From: Siccirubricoccus soli
GTDB lineage: Bacteria; Pseudomonadota; Alphaproteobacteria; Acetobacterales; Acetobacteraceae
NCBI RefSeq assembly: GCF_024178315.1
Contig: NZ_JAMZIK010000071.1
Location: forward strand, 1-64,000
Reading direction: 5' to 3'
DNA length: 64,000 nucleotides
Shown here: piece after piece, positions 51,687 to 61,135 of the stretch
Layout: each line of letters opens with the position of its first letter
Position numbering within the stretch: position 1 is the stretch's first letter
Program-made: the position numbers and the translations under genes
Notes under the pieces: generated by a model
What the model was told of the DNA's origin: nothing
Database searches by the model: none
What the model saw: only the letters and a program-made list of their open reading frames with translations

Positions 51687-52987
51687 CAGCCATGCCCCTC
51701 CCCCACCAGCTCCCCGCTGATGGCGCGCTTCTCGCCAAGGGCGATGGAAGGGGTGCGGGTGCCGACCAGGCCGCGCGGCCGGAGCACCATGATGACGACC
51801 ATGGCACCGCCGAAGACCAGCATGCGGTAGTCACCGAGATCGCGGAACACCTCGAACCCGCCGATCATCACCAGGGCGGCGACGGCGACGCCCACTTGGC
51901 TGCCGAGCCCGCCGAGGACGACGATCGCGAGGATGATGGCGCTCTCGATGAAGGTGAAGCTCTCCGGGCTGACGAAGGCCTGGCGGGTGGCGAAGAAGGC
52001 GCCGGCGAAGCCGCCGAACATGGCGCCGATGGCGAAGGCGGAGAGCTTCGTCACCGTCACGTTGATGCCGAGCGCCCGGCAGGCGATCTCATCCTCCCGC
52101 AGCGCCTCCCAGGCGCGGCCGAGGGGCTGGCGGCGCAGCCGGATGGTGACCCAGTTCGTCAGCAGGGCGAGGCCGAGGATCAGGTAGTAGAGGAAGATGA
52201 CGCGGTGGCTCGGCGAGGGCTCCAGCCCGAAGAAGCCGGCGAAGCTCCCCTCCCCGCCCGCCGCGCTGAAGGGCAGGCCGAAGAAGCTGGGGCGGGGGAT
52301 GCCGGCGATGCCGTTCGGGCCGCCGGTCAGGCTCACCCAGTTCAGCAGCACCACGCGGATGATCTCGCCGAAGGCGAGCGTCACAATGGCCAGGTAGTCG
52401 CCGCGCAGCCGGAGCACGGGAAAGCCCAGCAGCACGCCCCAGAAGGCGGCGAGGATGCCGGCGAGCGGCAGGCAGAGCCAGAAGGAGAGGCCGAATTCCG
52501 TGGCGAGCAGCGCATAGGAATAGGCGCCGATGCCGTAGAAGGCGACATAGCCGAGGTCGAGCAGCCCGGCGAGCCCGACCACGATGTTCAGCCCCCAGCC
52601 GAGCATGACATAGGTCAGCACCAGGATGCCGAGGTCGAGGATGTAGCGGTCCCCGCCCGAGAGCACCGGCAGCGTCAGCGCCACCGCCAGCATGGCCGGG
52701 GCAAACAGGCGCCCCGCCTGCTGCAGCCGCGCCGTCCAGCGCCCCGGTTTGGTGGAGGCGGCGACGCGCCGGCGGCCGAGCCAGAGCGTCAGCAGCAGCC
52801 GGCCGAGGAAGACGAGGCCGCAGAGGATCGCCACATCCCCCCAGCGCTGGCGCAGCACCAGCGCGCCCTCGGGCCCGATCTCGGTCCGCAGCCCGACCAT
52901 CATGGCGAAGAGGCCGAAGGCGACGAGGGCGGCCAGCGCCGCATCCTTCACGGCGGCGACGGGGTTCGTCCTGCCCATCCGCGTCAC
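51686..52987 (-). CDS. livM: Branched-chain amino acid ABC permease LivM
   Basis: A 433-residue inner-membrane permease with about ten helices. It carries a ~100-residue N-terminal extension with two to three helices before the core ([34 protein letters not shown]). The conserved loop [31 protein letters not shown] contacts the ATPase. A hydrophilic stretch ([12 protein letters not shown]...) is typical of LivM. Start is GTG 52987 or ATG 52978. It lies 106 bp after livH. Confidence 0.95.
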   Translation of the reverse strand: MTRMGRTNPVAAVKDAALAALVAFGLFAMMVGLRTEIGPEGALVLRQRWGDVAILCGLVFLGRLLLTLWLGRRRVAASTKPGRWTARLQQAGRLFAPAMLAVALTLPVLSGGDRYILDLGILVLTYVMLGWGLNIVVGLAGLLDLGYVAFYGIGAYSYALLATEFGLSFWLCLPLAGILAAFWGVLLGFPVLRLRGDYLAIVTLAFGEIIRVVLLNWVSLTGGPNGIAGIPRPSFFGLPFSAAGGEGSFAGFFGLEPSPSHRVIFLYYLILGLALLTNWVTIRLRRQPLGRAWEALREDEIACRALGINVTVTKLSAFAIGAMFGGFAGAFFATRQAFVSPESFTFIESAIILAIVVLGGLGSQVGVAVAALVMIGGFEVFRDLGDYRMLVFGGAMVVIMVLRPRGLVGTRTPSIALGEKRAISGELVGEGHG

Positions 52988-53093
52988 GCCCCCGCTGCCT
53001 GCAGGCGCCTGCCTGCGGTGGGCGGCACCGTGCGGCCCAGCCGCATCGCGCCCCCGGCGCCCAGCTGCTCGCCCTCCGGCGGTCGGGTGGGGC

Positions 53094-54008
53094 TCATACC
53101 TTCTCCACCTCCTGCCGGCCGAGCAGGCCGGTGGGGAGGAAGATCAAGGTCAGCACCAGGACGGAGAAGGCCGCGACATCCTTGTACTGGACGCTGAAAT
53201 AGGCCGACCAGAAGGTCTCGATCAGGCCGATCAGCAACCCGCCCAGCACCGCGCCCGGCAGGCTGCCGATGCCGCCCAGCACCGCGGCGGTGAAGGCTTT
53301 CACCCCGGCCAGGAAGCCGATGTAGAAATCGATCACGCCGTAGCGCAGCAGGTACATGGTGCCTGCCACGGCGGCCAGCGCCGCGCCGATGACGAAGGTG
53401 AGGCTGATGGTGCGGTCCGTGTCGATGCCGAGCAGCGCCGCCATCTTCCGGTCCTGCTCGCAGGCCCGCATGGCGCGGCCGAGCGGGGTGCGGGTGACCA
53501 GCACGGTGAACACCGCGAGCACCGCCAGGGTGATGCCGATGATGAGCATCTGGCTGTAGGAGAATTGCACCACGAAGGCGCCGTCCCGCATCACCTCCCA
53601 CCCGCCGGGCAGCAGGGTCTCGGTCGGCTTCGGCCGGGCGCCCTGGCTGACCTGGACGAAATTCTGCAGGACGATGGACAGCCCGATGGCGGTGATGAGC
53701 GGCGCCAGGCGGAAGCTGCCGCGCAGCGGCCGGTAGGCCACCCGCTCCGCCGTCCAGCCATAGAGCGCGGTGATGGCCATGGAGACCAGCAGCATGACGA
53801 GGATCGCCGCCGGCCCGTCCAGCACGCCCCCGGCCTGCAGCAGCAGCAGCGAGATCAAGGCGACGAAGGCCCCCACCATGAACACATCGCCATGGGCGAA
53901 ATTGATCATGCCGATGATGCCGTAGACCATGGTGTAACCCACGGCGATGAGGCCGTAGATCATCCCCAGGCTGATCCCGTTGATCAGCTGCTGCAGCGCA
54001 TAGGCCAA
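53094..54008 (-). CDS. livH: Branched-chain amino acid ABC permease LivH
   Basis: A 304-residue inner-membrane permease with about eight helices. Family stretches: [43 protein letters not shown] and the coupling-loop [23 protein letters not shown]. The start is TTG 54008, supported by GGGAGA 6-8 nt upstream. First gene of livHMGFK; a half-palindrome of the CTAGAGC family lies upstream (54046-54068). Confidence 0.95.
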   Translation of the reverse strand: MAYALQQLINGISLGMIYGLIAVGYTMVYGIIGMINFAHGDVFMVGAFVALISLLLLQAGGVLDGPAAILVMLLVSMAITALYGWTAERVAYRPLRGSFRLAPLITAIGLSIVLQNFVQVSQGARPKPTETLLPGGWEVMRDGAFVVQFSYSQMLIIGITLAVLAVFTVLVTRTPLGRAMRACEQDRKMAALLGIDTDRTISLTFVIGAALAAVAGTMYLLRYGVIDFYIGFLAGVKAFTAAVLGGIGSLPGAVLGGLLIGLIETFWSAYFSVQYKDVAAFSVLVLTLIFLPTGLLGRQEVEKV

Positions 54009-54045
54009 GCGGTTCTCCCGGCAGCCATTCCCTGTCCCGGGGAGG

Positions 54046-54068
54046 CTAGAGCAGATCGCGCCAGGGCG
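54046..54068. repeat. Solo CTAGAGCAGATCGCG half-element
   Basis: CTAGAGCAGATCGCGCCAGG matches the left end of the palindromes at 21603 and 21665, but no matching right arm follows. It is a truncated or single-arm copy in the livH upstream region. Confidence 0.55.
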
Positions 54069-54208
54069 TAAACGGCCGGCAAGGAAAGAAAATGGCGGTC
54101 CGGCCCGGCGGGCGCCTTGACGGGCGGCAGAACGCCGCCGGGCCGGGCAGCTTGCCGCATCGCCCCGGGGCGGCGATGATCCCCGGCGAACCGAAAAGGG
54201 AGGATGCC

Positions 54209-54808
54209 ATGCCGAGCGACACCGGGCTGCCCGCCGATAGCGGCAAGGGCGGTGGCCGCCTGCCGCCTCTACCGCCGGAGCAGATGACGGAGGAGCAGAA
54301 GCGCGTCGCGGCCGGCATCGCCGGCGGGCCGCGCGGCGGCATCCGCGGCCCCTTCAACGCCATGCTGCGCAGCCCGGTGGTGGCGGAACGCTTCCAGCTT
54401 CTTGGCGAGTATCTGCGCTTCAACTCCTCCATCCCGCCCGACCTGAACGAGATGGCCATCCTGATCACGGCGCGGGAATGGTCGGCGCAGTATGAATGGT
54501 ACGCCCACCACATCCTGGCCATGAAGGCCGGGCTGCCGCCCGCCATCGCGGCAGCGATCGCGGAGGGCAGGAAGCCGGACGGGATGACGGAGGACCAGCG
54601 GATCATCTGGGAATTCTGCACGGAGCTGTACCGCACCCGCACCGTCTCCGACGCCACCTACGAACAGACCAAGGCGCGGTTCGGGGAGAACGGCATCATC
54701 GATCTCATCGCCGTCAGCGGCTACTACGTGGCGGTGGGGATGACGCTGAACGTGGCGCAGGTGCCGCTGCCGCCGGGGGTGGCGGAGCCGCTGAAGCCGC
54801 TGGGCTGA
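54209..54808 (+). CDS. Carboxymuconolactone decarboxylase family protein
   Basis: A 199-residue all-helical AhpD-like protein. The core NEMAILITAREWSAQYEWYAHHILAMKAGLPP matches the CMD family, but the CxxC redox pair of AhpD is absent, so peroxidase activity is unlikely; the His pair (AHH) is kept. GGGAGGA lies about 7 bp before ATG 54209. Divergent from livH. Confidence 0.88.
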   Translation: MPSDTGLPADSGKGGGRLPPLPPEQMTEEQKRVAAGIAGGPRGGIRGPFNAMLRSPVVAERFQLLGEYLRFNSSIPPDLNEMAILITAREWSAQYEWYAHHILAMKAGLPPAIAAAIAEGRKPDGMTEDQRIIWEFCTELYRTRTVSDATYEQTKARFGENGIIDLIAVSGYYVAVGMTLNVAQVPLPPGVAEPLKPLG

Positions 54809-54909
54809 GGGACCGCGGCCCGGCTCTTCGCCGCACGCCGGAGTGGGCATCGCGGGCGCGCCCTGGGCGGATAAGGGCCGGATCCTCGGACTGCTGAAAG
54901 GGGTGCGTC

Positions 54910-55069
54910 GGGAGGGGCTTTGCCCCTCCCGGCCCCGCCCCACCAAAGGCCGAAGGGCCTTTGGAAACCTTGAGTTCCAGACCCGATGGTTCGACCTGCA
55001 AACTCAAGGGTCCCAAGGGCCTTTCGGCCCTTGGCGGAGGGGGTTTGAGGGAGGCAGAGCCTCCCTCAA
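54910..55069. repeat. Four-hairpin intergenic cassette, copy 2
   Basis: In order: GGGAGGGGC-TTT-GCCCCTCCC (54910-54930), CCAAAGGCC-GAAG-GGCCTTTGG (54943-54964), a ~48-nt spacer with CTTGAGTT/AACTCAAG inverted arms, CCAAGGGCC-TTTC-GGCCCTTGG (55013-55034) and TTGAGGGAGGC-AGA-GCCTCCCTCAA (55045-55069). The last hairpin contains the stop codon of the amidohydrolase gene. Inverted relative of 42657-42822. Confidence 0.85.
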
Positions 55070-56100
55070 GACAGCTTGTAGAAGCTCCGCGCCGTCCCCG
55101 CGAACAGCGCCGCCTTCTCCGCCGCGCTCGCGCCTGCCGCCAGCTTCTTGCAGGCATTCCAGAACACGCCGTAGCTGTAGCTGCCCTTGTCCACCGGGAA
55201 ATTGCTCTCGAACATGCAGCGCGTCGCGCCGAAGAGCTCGATGGTGGTGTGCATCCAGGGCTTCCACGCCGCCGCCAGTTCGTCGGAGGAGGGCGGGTCC
55301 GCCTTGTCCTCGAAGCCCATGCCGTTGATGCGCATGCCGAGGCCGCCGAGCTTCATGTGCACATTCGGGCAGGTGGCCAGCTCCGCCATCGCCGCGCGCC
55401 AGCTTCGGAACACCTCATCCCGCTGTCCGGCATAGCCGCGGATGCCGAGCGGCCCGCCGACATGGTCCAGCACGATCGGCGTCTCCGGGAAGGCCCGCGC
55501 CAGCGCCGTCAGGTCCGGGATCTGCGGGTGGTACAGCCAGGCGTCGAAGCTCAGCCCCAGCGGCGCCAGCTGCCTGAAGCCGGCGCGGAAATCCTTGCGG
55601 AACAGGATGTCCTGCGGCGGCTGGTAGGCCGGGTTCATGATGACCGGGTCGGGGTCCCAGGCGGTGATGTGGCGGATGCCGCGGAAGCGCCCGCCGGCCG
55701 CAGCGATATGCGCCTGCAGCACATCCCGCGCCTCCTCGCCGATCTGCAGGTTCACATGGCCGACGATGCCCTCCGCCACGCGCGTCGGGCCATACTCGCC
55801 GGAGGCGCTCATCGCCGCGATGCCGGTGACGTATTCCGTCTCGCCCACCGGCTTGTAGGCCTCCGGCCCCGCGGCGCGGTGCATGGCGCGGCACTGCACG
55901 AAGACGGTGGAGACGATGTTGTGGCCCTGCCTGGTATCCGCCAGCAGCTCGTCCAGCTGGTAGCGCCAGCCCGGCCGGTCCCACAGATGGTGGTGCGGAT
56001 CGATGATCGGCAGGTCCGGCTCCAGCGCCGGCTCGATGCGGCGGGCCAGCCAATCCTCCCGCACCGGCACGTAATGGGCGTTGGCGTTGTTGCCGCTCAT
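55066..56100 (-). CDS. Amidohydrolase family protein (PDC/lactone hydrolase type)
   Basis: A 344-residue TIM-barrel metal-dependent hydrolase of the amidohydrolase-2 group. LPIIDPHHHLWDRPG (the metal-binding HxH) opens the barrel; VLDHVGGPLG and FESNFPVDKGSYSY hold further ligands. Family members include 2-pyrone-4,6-dicarboxylate lactonase and L-rhamnono/fuconolactonase. ATG 56100 has AGGGAGAG upstream; the frame continues upstream without similarity. Divergent from the CoA transferase gene. Confidence 0.88.
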   Translation of the reverse strand: MSGNNANAHYVPVREDWLARRIEPALEPDLPIIDPHHHLWDRPGWRYQLDELLADTRQGHNIVSTVFVQCRAMHRAAGPEAYKPVGETEYVTGIAAMSASGEYGPTRVAEGIVGHVNLQIGEEARDVLQAHIAAAGGRFRGIRHITAWDPDPVIMNPAYQPPQDILFRKDFRAGFRQLAPLGLSFDAWLYHPQIPDLTALARAFPETPIVLDHVGGPLGIRGYAGQRDEVFRSWRAAMAELATCPNVHMKLGGLGMRINGMGFEDKADPPSSDELAAAWKPWMHTTIELFGATRCMFESNFPVDKGSYSYGVFWNACKKLAAGASAAEKAALFAGTARSFYKLS

Positions 56101-56272
56101 CGTCTCTCTCCCTTGGAACCCTGGCGCGCAGGATACCCATCTCGCAGGGCGGCGCCAGCCGCCCCGGCACGGACAGCCATGCGCATCCGCGGCAGGGCGG
56201 ATTTGCGCCGCCGGGCGTTCACGCCCAGGGAGACCCGTTCTATGCTGGCCGCGCCGGTAGAGGAGGATGCGC

Positions 56273-57412
56273 ATGTCGGGGCCGCTGGACGGGCTGCGGG
56301 TGATCGAGGTGGGGCAGGCGCTGGCCGGGCCGCTGGCGGGCGTGCTCCTGGCCGACATGGGCGCCGAGGTCATCAAGATCGAGAAGCCCGATGGCGGCGA
56401 CGACGCCCGCATCTGGGGCCCGCCCTTCGGGCCGGATGGCGAGACCAGCCTCTATTTCTACAGCCAGAACCGCAACAAGCGCAGCGTGGTGCTGGACCTG
56501 AAGAAGGCCGAGGATGTCGAGGCGCTGCACAGGCTCTGCGAGACCGCGGATGTGCTGATCCAGAACCTCCGCCCCGGCGTGGTCGATGAGATCGGCATCG
56601 GGCCGGAGGCGATGCTGGAGCGCCATCCGCGCCTCGTCTACTGCTCCATCTGGGCCTTCGGCTACCAGGGGCCGCTGCGCCTGAAGCCGGGCTTCGACCC
56701 GCTGCTGCAGGCCTATGGCGGCATGATGAGCATGACCGGCCGGCCGGAGGACCCGCCCACCTTCTGCGGCGCCTCGATCAACGACAAGGCGACGGGCCTG
56801 TTCTGCACCATCGGCGCGCTGGCCGCGCTGCGGCAGCGGGACCGCACCGGGCGGGGCTGCATCGTCGATACCTCGCTGTTCGAGACGGCGGCCTTCTGGG
56901 TGGAAGGGCAGATCAACCAGCACCTGGCGACCGGCGAGGTGCCGAAGCGCCACGGCACCGGCGCTGCCGTCATCGTGCCCTACCAGGTGTTCGAGACGGC
57001 GGACCGCCCGCTCTGCCTCGCCGCCGGGAATGACCGGCTCTGGGCGCGCTGCGCCGCGGTGCTCGGCCATCCGGAATGGGCGGAGGATCCGCGCTTCGGC
57101 CGCAGCCGCGAAAGGGTGCGGAACCGCGCCGTGCTGGTGCCGCTGATCGCCGAGATCCTGCGGACGAAGTCCCGCGCCCACTGGATCGCCGCGCTGGAAG
57201 CGGTGGGCGTGCCCTGCGCGCCGGTGAACGATATCGGCGAGGTGGTGGCGACGGAGCAATTCGCCGCCGTCGAGATGGTGCAGAGCCTGCCGGGAAGCGG
57301 GGTGAAGGTGCTCGGCCTGCCGATCAGCTTCGACCGCAAGCGCCCCTGGTCGGAGCGCTCGGCGCCGACGCTCGGCGAGCACACGGCGGAGGTGCTGGGG
57401 CGGAAGGGCTAG
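56273..57412 (+). CDS. CaiB/BaiF-family CoA transferase
   Basis: A 379-residue class III CoA transferase. The catalytic aspartate is Asp142 in PGFDPLLQAYGG, and LAGPLAGVLLADMGAEVIKIE is the family N-terminus. Such enzymes move CoA between organic acids (formyl/oxalyl, succinyl/mesaconyl and others). AGGAGG (56261-56266) puts the start at ATG 56273 rather than the ATG at 56267 that touches it. The partner acid is unknown. Confidence 0.9.
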   Translation: MSGPLDGLRVIEVGQALAGPLAGVLLADMGAEVIKIEKPDGGDDARIWGPPFGPDGETSLYFYSQNRNKRSVVLDLKKAEDVEALHRLCETADVLIQNLRPGVVDEIGIGPEAMLERHPRLVYCSIWAFGYQGPLRLKPGFDPLLQAYGGMMSMTGRPEDPPTFCGASINDKATGLFCTIGALAALRQRDRTGRGCIVDTSLFETAAFWVEGQINQHLATGEVPKRHGTGAAVIVPYQVFETADRPLCLAAGNDRLWARCAAVLGHPEWAEDPRFGRSRERVRNRAVLVPLIAEILRTKSRAHWIAALEAVGVPCAPVNDIGEVVATEQFAAVEMVQSLPGSGVKVLGLPISFDRKRPWSERSAPTLGEHTAEVLGRKG

Positions 57413-57501
57413 CACCCCCGCCAAACCCTGACGGGCCGGCTGGCTTTCCGCGGCCTTGCTCCGGCAGGCTGCGCGAAGCCTCGGGATCCGGCGCCTCCGC
57501 C

Positions 57502-57532
57502 CCCCATGAAGCCGCATCGCGGCTTCATGGGG
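57502..57532. terminator. Bidirectional hairpin between convergent genes
   Basis: Perfect 14-bp arms CCCCATGAAGCCGC and GCGGCTTCATGGGG with a 3-nt loop, between the CoA transferase end (57412) and the convergent gene end (57538). Confidence 0.7.
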
Positions 57533-57537
57533 AGATC

Positions 57538-58323
57538 CTAGGCTTCCGCCCTCTCCCGCAGCGGATGGGCGGGAATGTCGAGGAAGCGCAGCGTTGGGTC
57601 GCCGGCGAAGTCATGCGCGCCGGTATGGGTCAGCCGGCCCCGCGTATCCAGCCACAGCTTGCCGCCGATGGCCCGCCAGCGGCGGCAGAAGGTGAAATCC
57701 TCGCTCAGATAGGTGCCGCTCTCGGGGTCGATCACGCAGTCGAACAGGGCGTGGCAGGCGGTGCCGTCCGGCACCGCCGGGTTGGCGGCATCGACATGGC
57801 GGTAGCCGGTCTCGGGATAGCTGGCGGCCATCCGCTCCACCATGTCCCGCCGCGCCAGCATGAAGCCGGAGCCGGCATAGGTGCCGGTGACGAAATCCCC
57901 CTCCCGCTCCGCCTCCGCCCCGCTGCAGGGCTGGCCGACATAGAGCAGCGGCGCCGTCGCCAGGCTTTCCCCCTGCATCGCCTGGCGCCGCGCCGCCGCG
58001 TCCCAGCGCTGCACCTTCAGGGGATACAGGCCGGCGACCAGCTCCTTCCCCGCCCGCAGCATGCGGCGGAGCTGCACCGGCTCGAAGCTGATATCGGCAT
58101 CGACGAAGAGGATATGGGTGGCGTCCGGACGCTGCAGGAACCGTGCGAGCAAGGTGTTGCGGCTGCGGGTGATGAGCGAATCATGGCCGAGCATCTCGAG
58201 GGTGAACGCCACCTCGCTCGCCAGCTCGTCCTGCAACAGCCGCAGCACGGAGAGCATGTAGCCCTGATGCACCATCGCGCCGTAGCAGGGGGTCGCGATC
58301 ATCACATGCGGTCGTCCTGCCAT
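57538..58323 (-). CDS. Glycosyltransferase-like protein with DxD motif
   Basis: A 261-residue GT-A-like protein. HVMIATPCYGAMVHQGYMLSVL and HILFVDADISFEPVQLRRML show the nucleotide-sugar fold with a DAD metal motif; LSEDFTFCRRWRAIGGKLWLD is the acceptor-side acidic region. The resemblance is to family-2-like and Anp1-like transferases. Start ATG 58323 has AGGA 11 nt upstream; in-frame ATG 58338 and the far upstream start are alternatives. It lies alone; acceptor unknown. Confidence 0.8.
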   Translation of the reverse strand: MAGRPHVMIATPCYGAMVHQGYMLSVLRLLQDELASEVAFTLEMLGHDSLITRSRNTLLARFLQRPDATHILFVDADISFEPVQLRRMLRAGKELVAGLYPLKVQRWDAAARRQAMQGESLATAPLLYVGQPCSGAEAEREGDFVTGTYAGSGFMLARRDMVERMAASYPETGYRHVDAANPAVPDGTACHALFDCVIDPESGTYLSEDFTFCRRWRAIGGKLWLDTRGRLTHTGAHDFAGDPTLRFLDIPAHPLRERAEA

Positions 58324-58518
58324 CCTGGCGGTCCTCATCGGCAAGGCCCGGGGCCGCGGCCAGCCCCGTCCAGGCCATCCTGCCGCCGCGGGAATGACCA
58401 AACGCTCAAGATCGGAGGGAGAAGGAAGGCCGCTTGCCGCAGCCCCGCCGCGGCAGGCTGCGAGGGCCTGGGGAAGGCGGCGCCTTCCGCCCTCTTGCCC
58501 GGCGCCGTTGCGGGGTCC

Positions 58519-58815
58519 TCAGTCCAGGCTCGGGGCGCTCAGCGGCTCGGCGCAGATGTCGTAGCGCTGGCACAACGTGGCGAGCAGCTTCGCCTCCACC
58601 TCGGCCTCATCCGCGTCCAGCCAGCGGGCGCGGTAGCGGTCCTTGGTCCAGCGCGGGAAGGACCGGCCGAGGTCGTCCCGGTAGCCCAGGAAGAAATAGC
58701 AGGTCCGCACCGTGTCGGCGCCCCGCGCCACGATCACCCGCTTGCCCAAGCCATTGCCCTCCGCCCCGCTGACGACCGCACCAGCATCGCATCGTTCTGG
58801 TACATGAAGCGTCAC
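58519..58815 (-). CDS. Small hypothetical protein
   Basis: Up to 98 residues from GTG 58815. The stretch KRVIVARGADTVRTCYFFLGYRDDLGRSFPRWTKDRYRARWLDADEAEVEAKLLATLCQ reads like real protein with balanced composition, while the first 22 residues do not. A TTG inside (after GGAGGG, about 76-residue product) may be the true start. No family recognised. Confidence 0.5.
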   Translation of the reverse strand: MTLHVPERCDAGAVVSGAEGNGLGKRVIVARGADTVRTCYFFLGYRDDLGRSFPRWTKDRYRARWLDADEAEVEAKLLATLCQRYDICAEPLSAPSLD

Positions 58816-58864
58816 CAGCCCGCGCGCTCGCGCGGTGCTGAATCACAAGAGGCGGCGTCACCGT

Positions 58865-58929
58865 CTAGAGCAGCTTATCTCCGATCCGATGGATCACGGC
58901 GTGATCCATCGGATCGGCGGCTGCTCTAG
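58865..58929. repeat. CTAGAGC palindrome, GATGGATCAC core
   Basis: A 65-bp palindrome almost identical to 7367-7431, differing in a few core bases with compensating changes (CCGATCCGATGGATCACG vs CCGACCTGATGGATCACG). The right border GCTCTAG overlaps the TAG stop of otsA. Confidence 0.9.
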
Positions 58930-60284
58930 GCGGCGATGGCCGTCGGCCCGTCGCCCTCCAGCGCCGCCATGAAATCCTGGCACCAGGCATGGGCGCTGTG
59001 CTCCCGCACCCCCGCCTCCATGGAGCGCCAGCGGAGGATCCGCTCCTCCCGCCCCATGTCGAGCGCGGTGTCCAGCGCCTCGGCGATCTCGTCCGGGTCC
59101 AGCGGGTTGACCAGCAGTGCGCCCGGCAGCTGCGCCACCGCGCCGGCGAAGCGGGAGAGGACGAGCACGCCGGGGTCGGCCGGATCCTGCGCCGCCACAT
59201 ATTCCTTGGCGACGAGGTTCATCCCGTCCCGCAGCGGCGTCACCAGCCCGACCCGGGCAAGGCGCATGAAGCCCGCCAGGGTCGGCCGCGCCACCGCCCG
59301 CGTCATGTAGCGCAGCGGCATCCAGTCCGGGTCCGCATGCTGCCCGTTGATGCGGCCCACCCATTCGTCCAGCTCCCGCCGCAGGCTGCGATACTGGGCG
59401 ACATCGCCGCGGGAGACGGGGGCCACCTGCAGGTAGGTCACCCGCTGCCGGTGCTGCTGGAAGCGGGCGAGGAGCTGGGCGAAGCCGCAGAAACGCTGCG
59501 GCAGCCCCTTGGTGTAGTCCAGCCGGTCCACCCCCAGCACCAGGGTGCGGCCGACCAGGCTCTGGCGGAAGCGTGCCGTCTCAATTCCCGAGGCCGCCTT
59601 GGCCGCGGTGCGGGCGAAGCCTTCCGCGTCGATGCCGACCGGGAAGGCGGCGACGCGGGCGGCAGCGGATTTCTGCCCGATCGCCACCAGGGCGGCACGG
59701 AGGTTGACGGCATCCTCCTCCGTCTGCACCCCGATCACGTCATAGGCGGCGAGGTCCGCCACCAGCTCCGCCCCGCGCGGCATGGCACAGAACAGGCCGG
59801 CGGGCGGGAAGGGCACGTGCAGGAAGAAGCCCAGACGCTGCCCCACCCCCAGCCGGCGCAGCTCCGCCCCCAGCGGAAAGAGGTGGAAGTCATGCACCCA
59901 GACCAGGTCGTCCCGCCGCAGCAGGGGCGCCAGGGCTTGGCCAAAGGCCGCGTTCACCTTGCGGTAGCCGGCATAATCCGCGCGGTCGAACTGCGAGAGG
60001 CCGAGCCGGTAGTGCAGCGTCGGCCAGAGCGAGCCATTGGCGAAGCCCTGGTAGTAGCGGCGGTAATCCTCCCGCCCCAGGTCGAGGGTGGCATAGGTCA
60101 GGCGGCCGCGGGTCTCGATCTCCGGGGTGGTCGCGGTGGCCTCGGCGGTGCTGCCGCTCCAGCCGAACCACATGGCGTCGCGCCGGGCGACCGCATCCTT
60201 CAGCGCTACGGCCAGGCCGCCGGCGGTGGCGCCACGATCGTTCGGGTTCGGTACCCGGTTGGCGACCAGGACCAGGCGGCTCAT
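58926..60284 (-). CDS. otsA: Trehalose-6-phosphate synthase
   Basis: A 452-residue GT20 enzyme that makes trehalose 6-phosphate from UDP-glucose and glucose 6-phosphate. Features: SRLVLVANRVPNPNDRGATAGGLAVAL at the N-terminus, WVHDFHLFPL, VDRLDYTKGLPQRF with catalytic residues, and TPLRDGMNLVAKEYVAAQDP near the C-terminus. Length normal. The start overlaps the otsB stop by 4 bp. The TAG stop is provided by a repeat border (58926-58928). Confidence 0.96.
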   Translation of the reverse strand: MSRLVLVANRVPNPNDRGATAGGLAVALKDAVARRDAMWFGWSGSTAEATATTPEIETRGRLTYATLDLGREDYRRYYQGFANGSLWPTLHYRLGLSQFDRADYAGYRKVNAAFGQALAPLLRRDDLVWVHDFHLFPLGAELRRLGVGQRLGFFLHVPFPPAGLFCAMPRGAELVADLAAYDVIGVQTEEDAVNLRAALVAIGQKSAAARVAAFPVGIDAEGFARTAAKAASGIETARFRQSLVGRTLVLGVDRLDYTKGLPQRFCGFAQLLARFQQHRQRVTYLQVAPVSRGDVAQYRSLRRELDEWVGRINGQHADPDWMPLRYMTRAVARPTLAGFMRLARVGLVTPLRDGMNLVAKEYVAAQDPADPGVLVLSRFAGAVAQLPGALLVNPLDPDEIAEALDTALDMGREERILRWRSMEAGVREHSAHAWCQDFMAALEGDGPTAIAA

Positions 60285-61063
60285 GGCGTGACCTCCAGCG
60301 GTGGCAGAATCTCGTCCGGCTGGTCGGGGGCAAGGGCGCGGGCCAGCCAGTCCCGCAGCGCGCCGGGGGCGCCGAACACCTCGTCCAGCCGCCAGCCATG
60401 CCCGCCCATCTCCCGGCAGGCCTGCATCCCTTCCTCATCCGTCACGTCGTCGCCGATGAAGAGCGGGACGCGGCCGGCGAAGGGCGGGTGGGCCATCAGG
60501 GCGCGCACCGCGGTGGCCTTGGAAGGGCCGCGCGGGCGGATCTCCCAGGCCATGCGGGCTTCCAGCAGGGTGAAGCCGGTCGGGTCCTCGGCCACCAGCC
60601 TGGCCAGCAGCGCGTGCGCCTCCTCTCCCGCCTCGGGCGCCTGGCGGTAGTGCAGGACGAAGCCATGCGCCTTGGGCTCGATGAAGGCGCCGGGATGCCG
60701 GGCGATCAGCGCATCCGCCTCAAGCCGCCAGGCGGCGGGCGGATGGGGCAGGTCCGGCCGCAGCGGCGGGGCATCCGGGTCGGGGCGCAGCGCCGCGCCA
60801 TGCTCGCCGGCCTTGGCAAGCTTCACCGGCAGGAAGTGGTCGAGATCGGCGAGCGGCCGGCCGCTGACGATCGCCAGCGCGCCATCCAGCGCCTTCGCCA
60901 GGCGCTGCAGCACGCCGGGCAGGGTGGGGGGAACGCGAACCGCGTCCGGTCGTTCAGCGATTTCGACCAAGGTTCCGTCGAAGTCGAGGAAGAGGGCGGC
61001 GCGGCCCAACGGACCCAAGGCCGGGACCAACGGGGGCGGAGGGAGTAGAAAGGACGCATGCAT
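60281..61063 (-). CDS. otsB: Trehalose-6-phosphate phosphatase
   Basis: A 260-residue HAD phosphatase. The nucleophile motif is LFLDFDGTL (Asp27, Asp29), motif II VSGRPLADLD, and motif III GPSKATAVRAL plus GDDVTDEEGM. It dephosphorylates trehalose 6-phosphate, made by the next gene. otsB comes first and overlaps otsA by 4 bp, so one transcript supplies the whole trehalose path, usually an osmotic or desiccation response. Confidence 0.96.
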   Translation of the reverse strand: MHASFLLPPPPLVPALGPLGRAALFLDFDGTLVEIAERPDAVRVPPTLPGVLQRLAKALDGALAIVSGRPLADLDHFLPVKLAKAGEHGAALRPDPDAPPLRPDLPHPPAAWRLEADALIARHPGAFIEPKAHGFVLHYRQAPEAGEEAHALLARLVAEDPTGFTLLEARMAWEIRPRGPSKATAVRALMAHPPFAGRVPLFIGDDVTDEEGMQACREMGGHGWRLDEVFGAPGALRDWLARALAPDQPDEILPPLEVTP

Positions 61064-61135
61064 ACCGCGGCTGAAAGTCAGCGGCGGCGCTTAGGTTGCC
61101 TCCCCGCAGGAGGAATTTTCCGCACCCGCTCCGGC

